Shown here: positions 1 through 9,724 of the stretch, one piece after another
Position numbering within the stretch: the stretch's first letter is position 1
How the letters are laid out: every line of letters begins with the position of its first letter
From: JAQUTK01 sp963677415
GTDB taxonomy: Bacteria; Bacteroidota; Bacteroidia; Bacteroidales; JAQUTK01
DNA: 64,000 bases
Assembly (NCBI GenBank): GCA_963677415.2
Contig: CAXXFJ010000042.1
Coordinates: forward strand, 12,715 to 76,714
Reading direction: 5' to 3'
Made by a program: the position numbers and the translations under genes
The notes under the pieces: model-generated
What the model was told of the DNA's origin: nothing
The model's input: the letters and a program-made list of their open reading frames with translations, nothing else
Database searches by the model: none

Positions 1-1278
1 GTCAGTAAGTATGATTAATTGATATCCCATCTCTGTTCAAATATAATAATAAATTGTGCCATAATTTGCTTCCACCCTAAAATTGGTCTTAAGTTCTCAA
101 ATAATTTCATTTGCACCAAATAAAGTAACTTGATAAGTGCCTGATCATTCGTAAAAACACGTTTCGACTTAGTAACTTTACGAAGCTGACTGTTAAAACT
201 TTCAATGATATTGGTTGTGTAAACCAGCTTTCTTATCATATCAGGGAATTCAAACATTTGAGACAACCTGTCCCAGTTTTCAAGCCATGATTTAATTATG
301 TATGGATATTTCTTTGACCATTTTTCATCAAATCTGGCTAAAGCCTTTTCTGCCAGTTCTTTATCGTTTGCCTGATAAATTTCTCTTAAGGAATCAACAA
401 CTGCTTTGCGGTCTTTACTAGCAACATATTTTAGTGAATTTCTTATTTGGTGAACAATGCACAACTGAACCTTAGTTTGTGGGAAGACAGCCTCGATAGC
501 CTGAGCAAATCCTTTGAGATTATCAATACTGGCTAGCAATATATCCTGAACACCACGACGCTGGATATCATTAAGAACAGATAACCAAAAACGGGCACTC
601 TCAGCCTGGCCAATATACATGCCCAATAAATCTTTAATCCCGTCACGATTTAGACCTATCAAACAATATACTGCTTTGCTTTTTATGGCATTATCTTCCC
701 GGACTTTATAGTGAATAGCATCCATCCAGACAATGGGGTATACACTTTCTAAGGAACGGGTTTGCCACTGTTCTACCTCAGGAACAATTTTGTCTGTTAT
801 AGCTGTGATTGTAGCTGGAGACATGTTTAATTGATACATCTCGCTCAAATGATCACAAATGTCTGTATAGCTCATTCCTAAGGCATACAAATTAATAATT
901 TTACGATCCAGTCCTTCGCCAAGAGTTGTTTGCCGTTTAGGGAGCAGTTCCGGTTCAAAACTTCCATTCCTGTCTCTGGGAGTGGACACCTCTATGCTTC
1001 CATAATGAGTCTTTACTCTCTTTGAACTTAATCCGTTACGACGGTTGTTGGCTTGATGTGGTTCTGACAAATGACCGGCTAGCTCTCCTTGCAAACCCGC
1101 TTCCAGTAAACGTTTTAGAAGAGGGGCTAATATACCGTTCTCTCCTTCAAGGTTAACGCCTTGCTTCAATTTTAATAATGCTTCTTTCTCAAATTCTTTG
1201 TAATCAAATTCTTCTGTATTGCTCATAATAATGCTCTTTATGCGGTAAATATAATGATTTTTATACTTACTGACACAG
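1..1278 (-). mobile_element. IS256-family insertion sequence, outer end just beyond the window start
   Basis: The 12-bp sequence gtcagtaagtat at 1-12 recurs inverted at 1263-1274, which marks the two ends. The outer few bases at position 1 are probably cut off by the window edge. Between the ends lies one transposase gene of the mutator/IS256 type. The element sits inside a GxGYxYP-family gene, whose 5' part continues from about 1279 to 2741 while its 3' part would lie before position 1. The target duplication cannot be read because one flank is missing. Confidence 0.85.
15..1226 (-). CDS. IS256-family (mutator-type) transposase
   Basis: A DDE transposase that cuts and joins the ends of its own element. 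The start is set at the internal Met (MSNTEEFDYKEFEKEAL), which gives 403 aa, the usual family length. Visible family motifs are the first Asp in VWMDAIHYKVRED, the second in ASIDNLKGF followed by VQLCIVHQIRNSLKYV, and the Glu in TTNIIESFNSQLRKV. The reading frame stays open upstream into the interrupted host gene, so a 908-residue fused frame exists; this is most likely chance rather than a functional fusion. It looks intact and possibly active. Confidence 0.92.
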   Translation of the reverse strand: MSNTEEFDYKEFEKEALLKLKQGVNLEGENGILAPLLKRLLEAGLQGELAGHLSEPHQANNRRNGLSSKRVKTHYGSIEVSTPRDRNGSFEPELLPKRQTTLGEGLDRKIINLYALGMSYTDICDHLSEMYQLNMSPATITAITDKIVPEVEQWQTRSLESVYPIVWMDAIHYKVREDNAIKSKAVYCLIGLNRDGIKDLLGMYIGQAESARFWLSVLNDIQRRGVQDILLASIDNLKGFAQAIEAVFPQTKVQLCIVHQIRNSLKYVASKDRKAVVDSLREIYQANDKELAEKALARFDEKWSKKYPYIIKSWLENWDRLSQMFEFPDMIRKLVYTTNIIESFNSQLRKVTKSKRVFTNDQALIKLLYLVQMKLFENLRPILGWKQIMAQFIIIFEQRWDIN

Positions 1279-2741
1279 TTTATTGAACAGACCCGAATAA
1301 GGCTATAACTGTCAGGCGAATTGATATCTGTAGAAGCAGCATTCAATGATTCAGCCAGTGTAGTCGGAGTCTTATCAGTGGGTTGTCCCAGCGTGCCAAG
1401 CCATAAATCATATCTACCGGCGATTGAAGGCTTATCTTTGTACCAGGATATTTTTCCGTTTAATGTTGAATAATCCGAATAGTTGTAATAAAACAAGGCG
1501 TCTATATTATCCTGACGAAGATAAGGTTCCAACTTCCATGGGCTATTATCCACATCAATCACATTAGCAATACGCAAGTCTGCCTTCTTCATATACAGAT
1601 TCAACAAATCACATTCATTGGAAAGATTCGGGAAAAGCCCCGGATTGAAATATCCCCTTCCGGATGGTGCAGCAATCAGATAGTTCCTACCTTCAGGTGA
1701 AGTCAACGTATTATCTACATATTTTTTGTACAACGGAGGAGCAAGTTCCAGCAAAGCAGGAGAGATAGTCCAGCCCAGATTTACTTTGGAGCGATCGGGA
1801 TTTGCCCATAAATCTTTATTATCCGATACCCCTAACAACCATTGAATATTATCACCATCAGACATTACAAAACAAACAGTATGCACATTGGGCACTACTT
1901 TATAAGGCACAGCAGGCTCCTTTTGTTCAACCTTTCCTACCGGTATATTTGTTAATGTCGACAGATTGGGTGCCCAATCAGCAGCATGCATCACCAACGA
2001 TTTTGCCGACAGAGATTCAACGGTCTTATCCTCATTTGGTCCCCAGCCCATGATAGCTCCATTGGTAGTCAAACGTTTAAAGACGCTGTTTGCCAACGTT
2101 CCGGTTGGATAATCAGTCCAGAATTGTATTGCACCGGCAAATGCACTATAATCACCCAGATACAGTCCACGATCGTCAGAGACATTCTGATACGAAGCAA
2201 TCTTCTTACTAAACTGGCTGCCATATTTGGTGTTTACCCAGGTTTCATTCTTGCCTCTTACGTCCTGAAGCATTGTCAAGCCCGCATTAATTGCTGTTTG
2301 TTCAATATCGGCAGGCATAGCTACAGCATTCAGAATACCGGATAATGATATGGCTACATTGGTGGAACTTTGTTTGGCATCACACAAGATATAGCCGGCC
2401 AATTTACTTGAAAAGTGAGTCAAGAGTCCCTGAAAGTCTGAGTAGTAGGTTTCATTAATTTTTATTCCATATTTAATCACCAGATCTTTATCCCCATGGA
2501 GATCACGCAAGATCTCCGGTTTTGTTTTAGCTAGCACACCTTGAAGCGACTGGAGTGCAATCCGCTGTGAATAGGTATAATTTTCTGAAGTAAGATAAAG
2601 TGTATCCGGTGGTGATGAATACGGGTAAGGACTACCTTCAATCCTTTGAATAGTTTGTGCTGTTAGTGGGGAGAAGAAACAAGATAACAAAACACAGAAT
2701 AGAGCTATGACTCTCGATGAGATTTGCAACATATTGATCAT
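1279..2741 (-). pseudogene. GxGYxYP-family secreted putative glycosidase, truncated by the IS
   Basis: The first ~485 residues of a secreted protein with an N-terminal signal segment (MLQISSRVIALFCVLLSC). The body has features of the GxGYxYP family (putative carbohydrate-active proteins of Bacteroidetes), including CFVMSDGDNIQWLL and SGRGYFNP, a variant of the family signature. The C-terminal part is cut off by the IS256 element, after which the frame runs on into IS sequence. No biochemical function is established for the family to my knowledge. The product is probably non-functional. A start at Met4 is equally possible. Confidence 0.75.
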
Positions 2742-2780
2742 TTATTTGGTATAAAAAGGTAGACACATTAGATATTAGAT

Positions 2781-3119
2781 TCAAATCTTATTTTCACCTT
2801 TTCGGGATGGAAATCGGAAAGTTACGCAAAGATAATGTCTTAACGCCACTCCAGGAGAAACGAGAAGCATTCGCGGACCGGCATACCGCATTACCTTCTT
2901 TACGCGTTCTTTCATAAGCGGGTTGTAGCAATGAATGGGACATTTCTTACACGCAGGTTTTGCTTCTCCGAAAGGGCAACGATCCAAACGAGCCTGAGCA
3001 TATTCAATAAGCTCCCTGCAATCAGTACAAATTACAGGATTCTTCTCTTTCTTCCTGCAATAGATACCAACCATAACAGCCAATAAGTTCTTCTCTTCTT
3101 CAATTTTACTTACTGACAT
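2781..3119 (-). CDS. YgbA-like (nitrous oxide-stimulated promoter family) protein
   Basis: A 112-aa soluble protein matching the small YgbA_NO family. It has a cysteine-rich centre: VICTDCRELIEYAQARLDRCPFG followed at once by a CxxCPIHCYNP motif, six cysteines within about 40 residues, suggesting a metal or Fe-S site. The E. coli relative is linked to nitrosative stress; the molecular role here is not known. It lies downstream of the GNAT and sulfatase genes on the same strand with a ~30-nt gap, so it may be the last gene of that unit. Confidence 0.75.
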   Translation of the reverse strand: MSVSKIEEEKNLLAVMVGIYCRKKEKNPVICTDCRELIEYAQARLDRCPFGEAKPACKKCPIHCYNPLMKERVKKVMRYAGPRMLLVSPGVALRHYLCVTFRFPSRKGENKI

Positions 3120-3149
3120 TATATACTCTTCCGTATTGATTTGTTCCAG

Positions 3150-3560
3150 TTAAGTCCACAAAGAAGTGAGATACATTGTTACATGATCATCTCCTCCCTC
3201 TTTAAAGCCAAAGCTTTTATAGAAATCCATTGAATGTTGATACGACACGAGGAGAATCCGAAGATAGTCTTTGTATAAATCCGTAGTAAGCCGCATCAAT
3301 TCCCGACCAATACCCAATCCCTGATATGCCGGATTGACAAGCACGTAGTGAATGTAAGCCGTCATGACACCATCATCCATGGTACTAATCAGCCCCACCA
3401 GTTTGTCGCCATCCCATGCTGAAAAAACACTCCCGAAGTTTTTCATTGCCAGTACCAGTTTGTCCGGATAGGCACCGGAAGACCATTCCACAGAAAGAAA
3501 CAGTTCCTCTAACTCTTTCGAGGTAAACTCCTTCGTCGTTTTATACGTTATAGTACTCAT
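3150..3560 (-). CDS. GNAT-family N-acetyltransferase
   Basis: A ~136-aa single-domain acetyltransferase. The acetyl-CoA loop is visible in VNPAYQGLGIGRELM, followed by the typical beta5-alpha4 segment ending YKSFGFKEGG. The Met at 3560 is preferred because it lies about 4 nt after the upstream sulfatase stop; a Met 15 nt further upstream would overlap that gene. The substrate cannot be told from sequence. Tight spacing suggests co-transcription with the sulfatase. Confidence 0.85.
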   Translation of the reverse strand: MSTITYKTTKEFTSKELEELFLSVEWSSGAYPDKLVLAMKNFGSVFSAWDGDKLVGLISTMDDGVMTAYIHYVLVNPAYQGLGIGRELMRLTTDLYKDYLRILLVSYQHSMDFYKSFGFKEGGDDHVTMYLTSLWT

Positions 3561-3564
3561 TCTT

Positions 3565-5028
3565 TTATTTTTCAAAATTAAACTTCCAGTTGGTGTTTGT
3601 TGAGCGTGCCTCCAGCATAATCTTTTTCAGCTCCTTCACCTTCTTCGGATACTGATTGATCACGTCTGCAATCTCAGAAGGGTCGGTTGCCAGATTATAT
3701 AACTCATAGTGTTCCTTATTCGCATTATTCACCTGTAGATGCAGCAATTTCCATCCATCTTTAATTACCGCCTGTTTGCCACCCTCTTCATGAAATTCGA
3801 AATACAGATACTCATGCTGCTTCTGTTTGCCTTTGCCTGTCAGAGTCGGCAGATAGGAAATACCATCCGTATGGGCAGGCACCGGAGCACCAATTAGTTC
3901 GCACACTGTCGGCATGAAATCCCAGAACGCGGACACCTGATATGAAACCGAACCCGGAGCAATCACAGAAGGCCACTGCACAATAAATGGCGTACGGATA
4001 CCCCCTTCATACAAGTCACGCTTCGTACCTCTGAATGGACCGTTACTGTCAAAGAAGTTCGGATCATGTCCACCCTCTTTGTGCGTGCCATTATCAGAAG
4101 TAAAAATAACAATCGTATTCTCAAGCAAGCCCTTTTTCTTCAGCATCTCCACCACCCTGGTCACATCCCTGTCCAGGCGTGTAACCATGGCAGCAAAAGT
4201 AGCTCTCGGTTTATCCTGAGCAGTATATCCCCCACCAAGATAAGGCACCTCATTAAACTTCCCGTCGTAATCAAACAACTCATTGTTTGGCACAATGATG
4301 TCAGCATGAGGAATCGTAGGCGCCAGGTATAAGAAGAACGGATTCTCTGCATTCTTATCGATAAAGTCCAGAGCCTTCTCCATGATCAGATCATGTGAAT
4401 AGACCTTCTTATTCAATATCACCGGGGTATTATTTTCAAACAACTGATCCGGATAATACCGGTGCGCATTTGCTTGTCCGAGATAGCCAAAGAAATAATC
4501 AAAACCCTGTTTGTTAGGATGACCTTCTGCGGAAGGGCCTCCCAATCCCCACTTTCCCATACAGGCAGTAACATAATTCTTCGCCTTAAACACTTCTCCC
4601 AGAGTCACTTCGTCAGCAGCTAAGTTCAAATCATATTTGCGGCCATCATCGGCTATATATCCGGAATTTCCTCTGATAAACGTATGACCGGTATGCATAC
4701 CGGTCAGCAAGGAACAACGCGACGGAGCACTTACAGTCGAACCTGAATAGTGTTGGGTAAACTTCATTCCATTCTTCGCCAGTAGGTCGATACCCGGCGT
4801 ATGGATTTTTTCCTGACCATAGCAACCCAGATCACCGATACCCAAATCATCTGCAAGGATGAATATAACATTCGGAGACTTCTGTTTTGTATCCTGTTTC
4901 CCGGCATAGCCGGAAGCAAAAGGCATGATAACCATACCCGATGCCAGAAGCATCCGAAACATTTCAATCCGCGATTTAACCTGTTTTCCTGCAAGAAAAT
5001 CAAACACATCATTCTTATTCGTTTTCAT
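3565..5028 (-). CDS. Arylsulfatase (S1 family, serine-type), exported
   Basis: A 487-aa sulfatase that hydrolyses sulfate esters, probably on a glycan. Metal-site residues appear in NVIFILADDLGIGD (about residues 53-66). The maturation motif is S-A-P-S-R-CSLLTG (Ser100), so the serine must be oxidised to formylglycine by an anaerobic sulfatase-maturating enzyme, which is not encoded in this window. CMGKWGLGG and IFTSDNGTH are further family motifs. An N-terminal hydrophobic segment suggests export. A well-formed Bacteroidetes promoter lies just upstream (5049-5079). It resembles the sulfatase at 11247-12773. Confidence 0.92.
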   Translation of the reverse strand: MKTNKNDVFDFLAGKQVKSRIEMFRMLLASGMVIMPFASGYAGKQDTKQKSPNVIFILADDLGIGDLGCYGQEKIHTPGIDLLAKNGMKFTQHYSGSTVSAPSRCSLLTGMHTGHTFIRGNSGYIADDGRKYDLNLAADEVTLGEVFKAKNYVTACMGKWGLGGPSAEGHPNKQGFDYFFGYLGQANAHRYYPDQLFENNTPVILNKKVYSHDLIMEKALDFIDKNAENPFFLYLAPTIPHADIIVPNNELFDYDGKFNEVPYLGGGYTAQDKPRATFAAMVTRLDRDVTRVVEMLKKKGLLENTIVIFTSDNGTHKEGGHDPNFFDSNGPFRGTKRDLYEGGIRTPFIVQWPSVIAPGSVSYQVSAFWDFMPTVCELIGAPVPAHTDGISYLPTLTGKGKQKQHEYLYFEFHEEGGKQAVIKDGWKLLHLQVNNANKEHYELYNLATDPSEIADVINQYPKKVKELKKIMLEARSTNTNWKFNFEK

Positions 5029-5048
5029 CTGAATATTGATTTAGAACA

Positions 5049-5079
5049 CAAATATAACTCATTTCCATTAAAAGACAAA
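5049..5079 (-). promoter_or_regulatory. Bacteroidetes sigma-ABfr promoter for the sulfatase
   Basis: On the minus strand TTTG (5076-5079) is followed after exactly 19 nt by TATATTTG (5049-5056), matching TTTG-N19-TAnnTTTG. The sulfatase ATG at 5028 lies about 20 nt downstream. Confidence 0.75.
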
Positions 5080-5150
5080 GACAACCGAAAGATACAACTC
5101 TTTCTGCTGATCTTAAATATAGAGGATACTCATCCTATTCTATCTTAATC

Positions 5151-5838
5151 CTATTTGACATTCTCTACATCAACTAATCTACCCGATTCGAAAGAGAGCT
5201 GTTTGTATGGCACCTTCTCCCATTGATCAACTGTTTCCTGAGTAGGATCAATGACCCGTTTGATGTTTATGATTCCTGTAAACCATACTGCAGGGCATCA
5301 ATCCGAAACGGCTCACCGGCACATTGGAATAAATAAGAAACTTCCTGTTAAGAAACTTACTCCTCGTCAATATCTCAAGCGATTGGTAATATTTATCACT
5401 GATCACACAATCTATCAGATCAACTTCCAACTTACCATTCACCATTTTAGGTATCACCATTTTCTTTCCAACAGCATACAAAAAAGAGACATCACTCATA
5501 TACAGCATACTATCCACAACAACCCATTCAGCGGAATATTCCTTATCCTTCAGTCCGATTGCGGCGCAAGTGCCGCGCTCCTTCAGCGTATATTTTTCAG
5601 TCACAGAACCATCAAAAAGGATCTTCTTATATTCTCCAAATGGTGACAATGGCGATTGGTCCATCATATGCACCACACTATCAATATACAGTACATCATT
5701 GGTTGTAGCAACTAAATCAAAATTTGCGGCTGTCAGTGCTTCATCGTTCTCTTCATCCTGTGCCACAGCCACTTTAGATTGACCAATCATGAGTAAACAG
5801 ATCAACGCCACTAACAGATTCTTTCTCTTAAATTTCAT
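5151..5838 (-). pseudogene. Small secreted hypothetical protein, frameshifted near its C-terminus
   Basis: The gene starts at Met 5838 (MKFKRKNLLVALICLL, signal peptide ending near AVAQ) behind an AGGAGAAGAAGG ribosome-binding-like stretch. The reading frame stops at 5248. In the next frame the sequence continues as WFTGIINIKRVIDPTQETV... to a stop at 5151, so a one-base shift near 5285-5300 best explains it. The restored protein would be about 230 aa. I do not recognise the family. It could be a real mutation or a sequencing error. Confidence 0.6.
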
Positions 5839-5857
5839 CCTTCTTCTCCTTTTTAAA

Positions 5858-5956
5858 TCAATTATTTTCCCCACTCAGGTAATTCACTCTCCAATCAACA
5901 CCGTCAGCATACAAAGACTTCGGATGATATAGTTCAAGTGGTGTGAATATTTTAAA
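5858..5956 (-). pseudogene. C-terminal remnant of an unidentified gene
   Basis: A 33-codon open stretch ends with KSLYADGVDWRVNYLSGENN and a stop just before the ribosome-binding site of the next gene. It begins right after a stop codon and has no start, so it looks like the tail of a deleted gene. The parent family is not recognised. Confidence 0.3.
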
Positions 5957-6074
5957 TTACCCTTGCGTACAGTACATTAAAAGCATACAGTTCATCGAAA
6001 CGATAGCATCGCCAACCGTTTTGCAACACATCTATTATGCATTTTCTTTATCCGGTATTAACTGTTTATTTACA

Positions 6075-7509
6075 TCACTTCTTATTCATTTCTCCCGGGC
6101 TGAAATATCTTATCTTCTCATTATTCATCAGATCCCGGTGAATTTCAAGAGTTACTTTATCCCAAGCAGCTCCTTCTGTCCATAACGGACGAATTAATTG
6201 AGTTTCCCAAGAGGTTAAAGCTCCCATTAATTCTTTATATTTATTTTGATCAATAGTAGTAAGATCCTTTGTTTCTCCAAGATCATCTTTCAGATTATAC
6301 AACCTTTCTCCAACTCCTTCCACACGAACTAGTTTATAATCTCCTACACGTGCCGCAGCCATTTTATCTTTACGCCAAAACAATTTACTATGTGGGTTTT
6401 CATCCAATATACCTTCGAGATAAGGGAGCAAGTTCACTCCGTCTAAAGGATTCTTCAATGAAGAAGTCTGAATACCGGCAGCTGAAGCAGCTGTCGCAAA
6501 GATATCAAGAGATGAACTAAGTCCATCAAAAGTCGTTCCACCTTTAAGATGATCTATCCAAGTGACAAAATAAGGCACTCTTTGTCCACCTTCGAACTTA
6601 TTCCCTTTAAAACCTTTCAGCGGCAAATTTGACGACTGGTTATTAGTTGCGCCACCATTGTCGCTCAGGAAGAAAATCAGTGTATTGTCTAACTTTCCTA
6701 ACTTCTCAAGTCGGTCAATAACCTTTCCTATTGCCCGATCAACTGCCCACGTCATGGCAGCCAGTTTCTGTCTGGGGTGCCCTTCAAAGCGCTTCAAATC
6801 CTCTTGATTGGCCTCCATGGGAGTATGTACTGCATTAAAAGCCAAATACATCATAAATGGTTTATTACCACTCTCATTAAGGATATGAATTGCTCCATCT
6901 GCAAGCACATCTGTCAAGTATCCATCAAACTTTTTCTGCACTCCATTTAGTTGAAGGTTCTGACTACTCCCCGGAAACATCGTCCTTATTTGGACGATAA
7001 AAATAAGAACGTGAACCCGCTATAAATCCAAAGAACTGGTCAAATCCTCTACGATTTGGCTGATACTCATCTCCTCCCCCCTGATGCCACTTTCCAATAC
7101 ATGAAGTCGTATACCCATTACTACTAAACACATCTCCAATCGTTTTCTCCGGAAAGCGCCATTCCTGCAGATTCTTCTGAGGGGTTACATTCATAGCCAA
7201 AACGTTGTTGATAACGACCGGTAAGGATGCCAGCCCGGGAAGGGCCACTTACACTAGCAGAAACGTGCGCATCGGTGAGTATTATACCCTTACGGGGACA
7301 ACTTGTCAATATTGGGAGTTTTCAAGTCTTGGCAACCCATAAATCCGAAATCATTATAACCGGCATCATCGAGTAGAATAATCAGTATATTTGGTTTCGC
7401 AGCATTCTCACTGGAATTGCCAGCACTCCATGCAAGCAGAGGGGCTACCTATTGTAGCGCCAATTAGTATTATTCTATTTCTCACAGTATCATTATTTGT
7501 ATTCTTCAT
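6075..7509 (-). pseudogene. Sulfatase (S1 family) pseudogene with at least four frameshifts
   Basis: Read across frames, this is a complete serine-type sulfatase: the N-terminal PNILIILLDDAGYNDFG; the maturation motif SVSGPSRAGILTG; SSNGYTTSCIGKWHQGGG; a central YLAFNAVHTPMEA; FFLSDNGGATNNQ; and a C-terminal domain ending at 6075. Frame breaks lie near 7440, 7300, 7190 and 6970. The start is placed at ATG 7509. The longest surviving piece (6075-6980) has no active-site serine. The number of breaks argues for genuine decay. Confidence 0.85.
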
Positions 7510-7608
7510 CAATTAGTATTATTATCATATTTCCTTACCGATAAACTTGACATCCTTGAACGTCAACTGTAAATAACGACTCTTTTTACCATCAAGACAA
7601 AGAAAAAA

Positions 7609-8636
7609 TTACTTCACCGGATTCACTGTATAACCAGACTTACGGAGCTGGTTAATCAATCCGGTAGTACCAACCAAATACCGGGCATCAACAGCAATCA
7701 ATGTACGATTCTTTTTCATCAAAGAAGGAATCTTCTTCATCCATGTTGCCACTCTCTGCTGTGGCATCAAACCATAGTAGCCATTAAAATGCTCCATTAT
7801 TGCAGTTGTATAGACCTTTTTAATACCATTATCAGGAATGTTGGCAAGTGTCTCCTTCACCAAAACAATTAGATTATCTATCGGTACATTCAGTTCGTCC
7901 AACTGTTGTTTACGATACAACGAATCGATCTGAACGGGTAGTCTGTTTATTGCATCACCCACTCTCAACATCAATAAAAGCCCAAAAGCCTGTGCTTTCA
8001 GATTTTCCTGTAAAAACATATGGAGATTTCAGCGCATTATCAAAAGACAAAAACTCTTGTAACGTTACAAGTCCGGTCAACTTCTTTGAATTATTACGAG
8101 CCAGATTCATAATATGCAGATCCAATCCTACACCTACACTGGTAGATGGAGCCTTATATCTTTTGGAAGGATCCATGTCACGTAAATAAGTCTGCGCATT
8201 ATCATAAGGTGTGTAACGAGTGTAAGCAGGAATGGGATTCTCCAGTGATGATTCTAGATATGCACGTTCTTCGGGACCATAAAGCATTTCGTAGGTAGTA
8301 TCCAGAGGCATAAAAGAGCCCCTTTGGCTAGTCAACTTCATCGCGCAGCTCTCCTCAACCGCCATTAATGACTTCGGATCCAGATTGAGCATATTCACCT
8401 CCACTGCCACTTGTTCAACAAGATGAAAGGTTGTATAAAACCGCTGAACACGACCTAGAAATGAGCTATCCACCGTATTCCTTACCGCAAATAAGAAAGA
8501 AGAGCTTTTAAGTCCGTTACCCGAAATCTCCCACAACAAGGCATTTTCCAGCTCAGGAGCAACATCAGGGACCACAGCCCTGCCATTAAGAAAGAGCACA
8601 AAAAACAAAAAAGAATAAAACACTACATCGCTTCAT
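7609..8636 (-). pseudogene. TraB/GumN-family protein, copy 1, decayed
   Basis: This is the most downstream copy of a tandem TraB/GumN array. It is split by a frameshift around 7955-8019, and probably another near the 5' end, where ATG 8636 (MKRCSVLFFF) runs out of frame with the body. Both family GxxH motifs are lost: LFGTFH became LFAVRN and VGALHL became VDARYL. The conserved VEV is kept as VAVEVN. It is therefore broken in both frame and active site. Compare the intact copy at 9725-10684. Confidence 0.8.
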
Positions 8637-8659
8637 GTCCAATCCATTTTTAAGCAATC

Positions 8660-9697
8660 TTATTCACCCTCAGAAAGTACCGGTTCTACAGTGTAACCAT
8701 ATTCCCTCAGTTTATTAATCAATCCGTTTACACCTATCAGATGCAGAGCCCCCACAGAAATCAGCGTAGGACTTTTCTTCATCGCATACAGTATCTTCGT
8801 CATCCACTTATCATTCCTTTGATTTACCTTATAACCCAGATAGCTTTCCAACTGTTTCTTCGCATTATCTTTACACTCTGATTTCTTTCCAAAATCAGGA
8901 TACGCAGCGATCACTTCATTAATATCTTCTACCCCATCATTGATAGGAATATAGAGTTCTGACAGGCTCTGCTGCTGATACATAGCTGCCATTTTTTGTG
9001 GTACATTCATGAAGACAGGTTTTACCTTGAGAAGTAACAAAAGTCCGAGAGCCTGATCTTTCAACCCGCCACCATTAGTTGGCAAATATTCAGGAATCTT
9101 CATCTTATAATCCATATTCTCTTTCAGCGTTTCTAATGCAATCACTTTTATCGAAGCACTCTTCACCTGCTTCATGATAGCTAGATCCAATAAGCTATTG
9201 CCCTCAACTGGCTGTTGCAAAGCTTTCATTGAAAGCAGAAACTGATGAACCAAAGCTTTAGGCTTCAGTTTCTGATAATCCGGTAAGAGAGTACTCAGTT
9301 CGGAGTCAACAAACGCATAATCATCAGGACGATATAACATCTTATATGTTGTATCAGCTGGCATCTGTACGTCGGATGAGTCTCCCATACCTTGAGCTGA
9401 TAATAAGGCCTGATCGAATGCAGACTTTTGATTCTCACTGCTGACATTCATCAGATCCACCTCCACGACCACTTGCTTTGTATTAGCAAAAGCGGTTTTT
9501 AATCCGGGCACACTGTCCAGAAAAGAACCAGCGACTCCATTGAAGGTTCCAAATAAATAAGAAGGTTGAGTCATTTCATTGCCCGAGATCTTCCACAACA
9601 ATGCATCCTGCATCTCAGGCAGTTCCTGCTTTTCGCTGAACTGACATCCGAAAGCACTACACAAAGCAAGAAGAGATAATACATTTAACTTTTTCAT
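8660..9697 (-). CDS. TraB/GumN-family lipoprotein-like protein, copy 2
   Basis: A 345-aa exported protein. The N-terminus (MKKLNVLSLLALCSAFGCQF) has a hydrophobic stretch and a Cys at residue 18 that could be a lipobox, though not an ideal one. TraB/GumN proteins resemble the TIKI metalloprotease fold, with two GxxH motifs. Here the second is present (VGALHLIGVNGLINKLREYG) but the first reads LFGTFN, with Asn for His. The frame is intact, yet one predicted metal ligand is missing, so catalysis is doubtful. It lies 27 nt upstream of copy 3's stop and near copy 1, forming a tandem array. Confidence 0.82.
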   Translation of the reverse strand: MKKLNVLSLLALCSAFGCQFSEKQELPEMQDALLWKISGNEMTQPSYLFGTFNGVAGSFLDSVPGLKTAFANTKQVVVEVDLMNVSSENQKSAFDQALLSAQGMGDSSDVQMPADTTYKMLYRPDDYAFVDSELSTLLPDYQKLKPKALVHQFLLSMKALQQPVEGNSLLDLAIMKQVKSASIKVIALETLKENMDYKMKIPEYLPTNGGGLKDQALGLLLLLKVKPVFMNVPQKMAAMYQQQSLSELYIPINDGVEDINEVIAAYPDFGKKSECKDNAKKQLESYLGYKVNQRNDKWMTKILYAMKKSPTLISVGALHLIGVNGLINKLREYGYTVEPVLSEGE

Positions 9698-9724
9698 AAT
9701 CTAATACTTTATCTTCTTCAACAA

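Noticed and set aside
15..2741. A single 908-residue protein
   Set aside because: The C-terminal 403 residues are a complete IS256 transposase with its own Met, and IS ends lie at the junction, so this is an insertion rather than a natural fusion.
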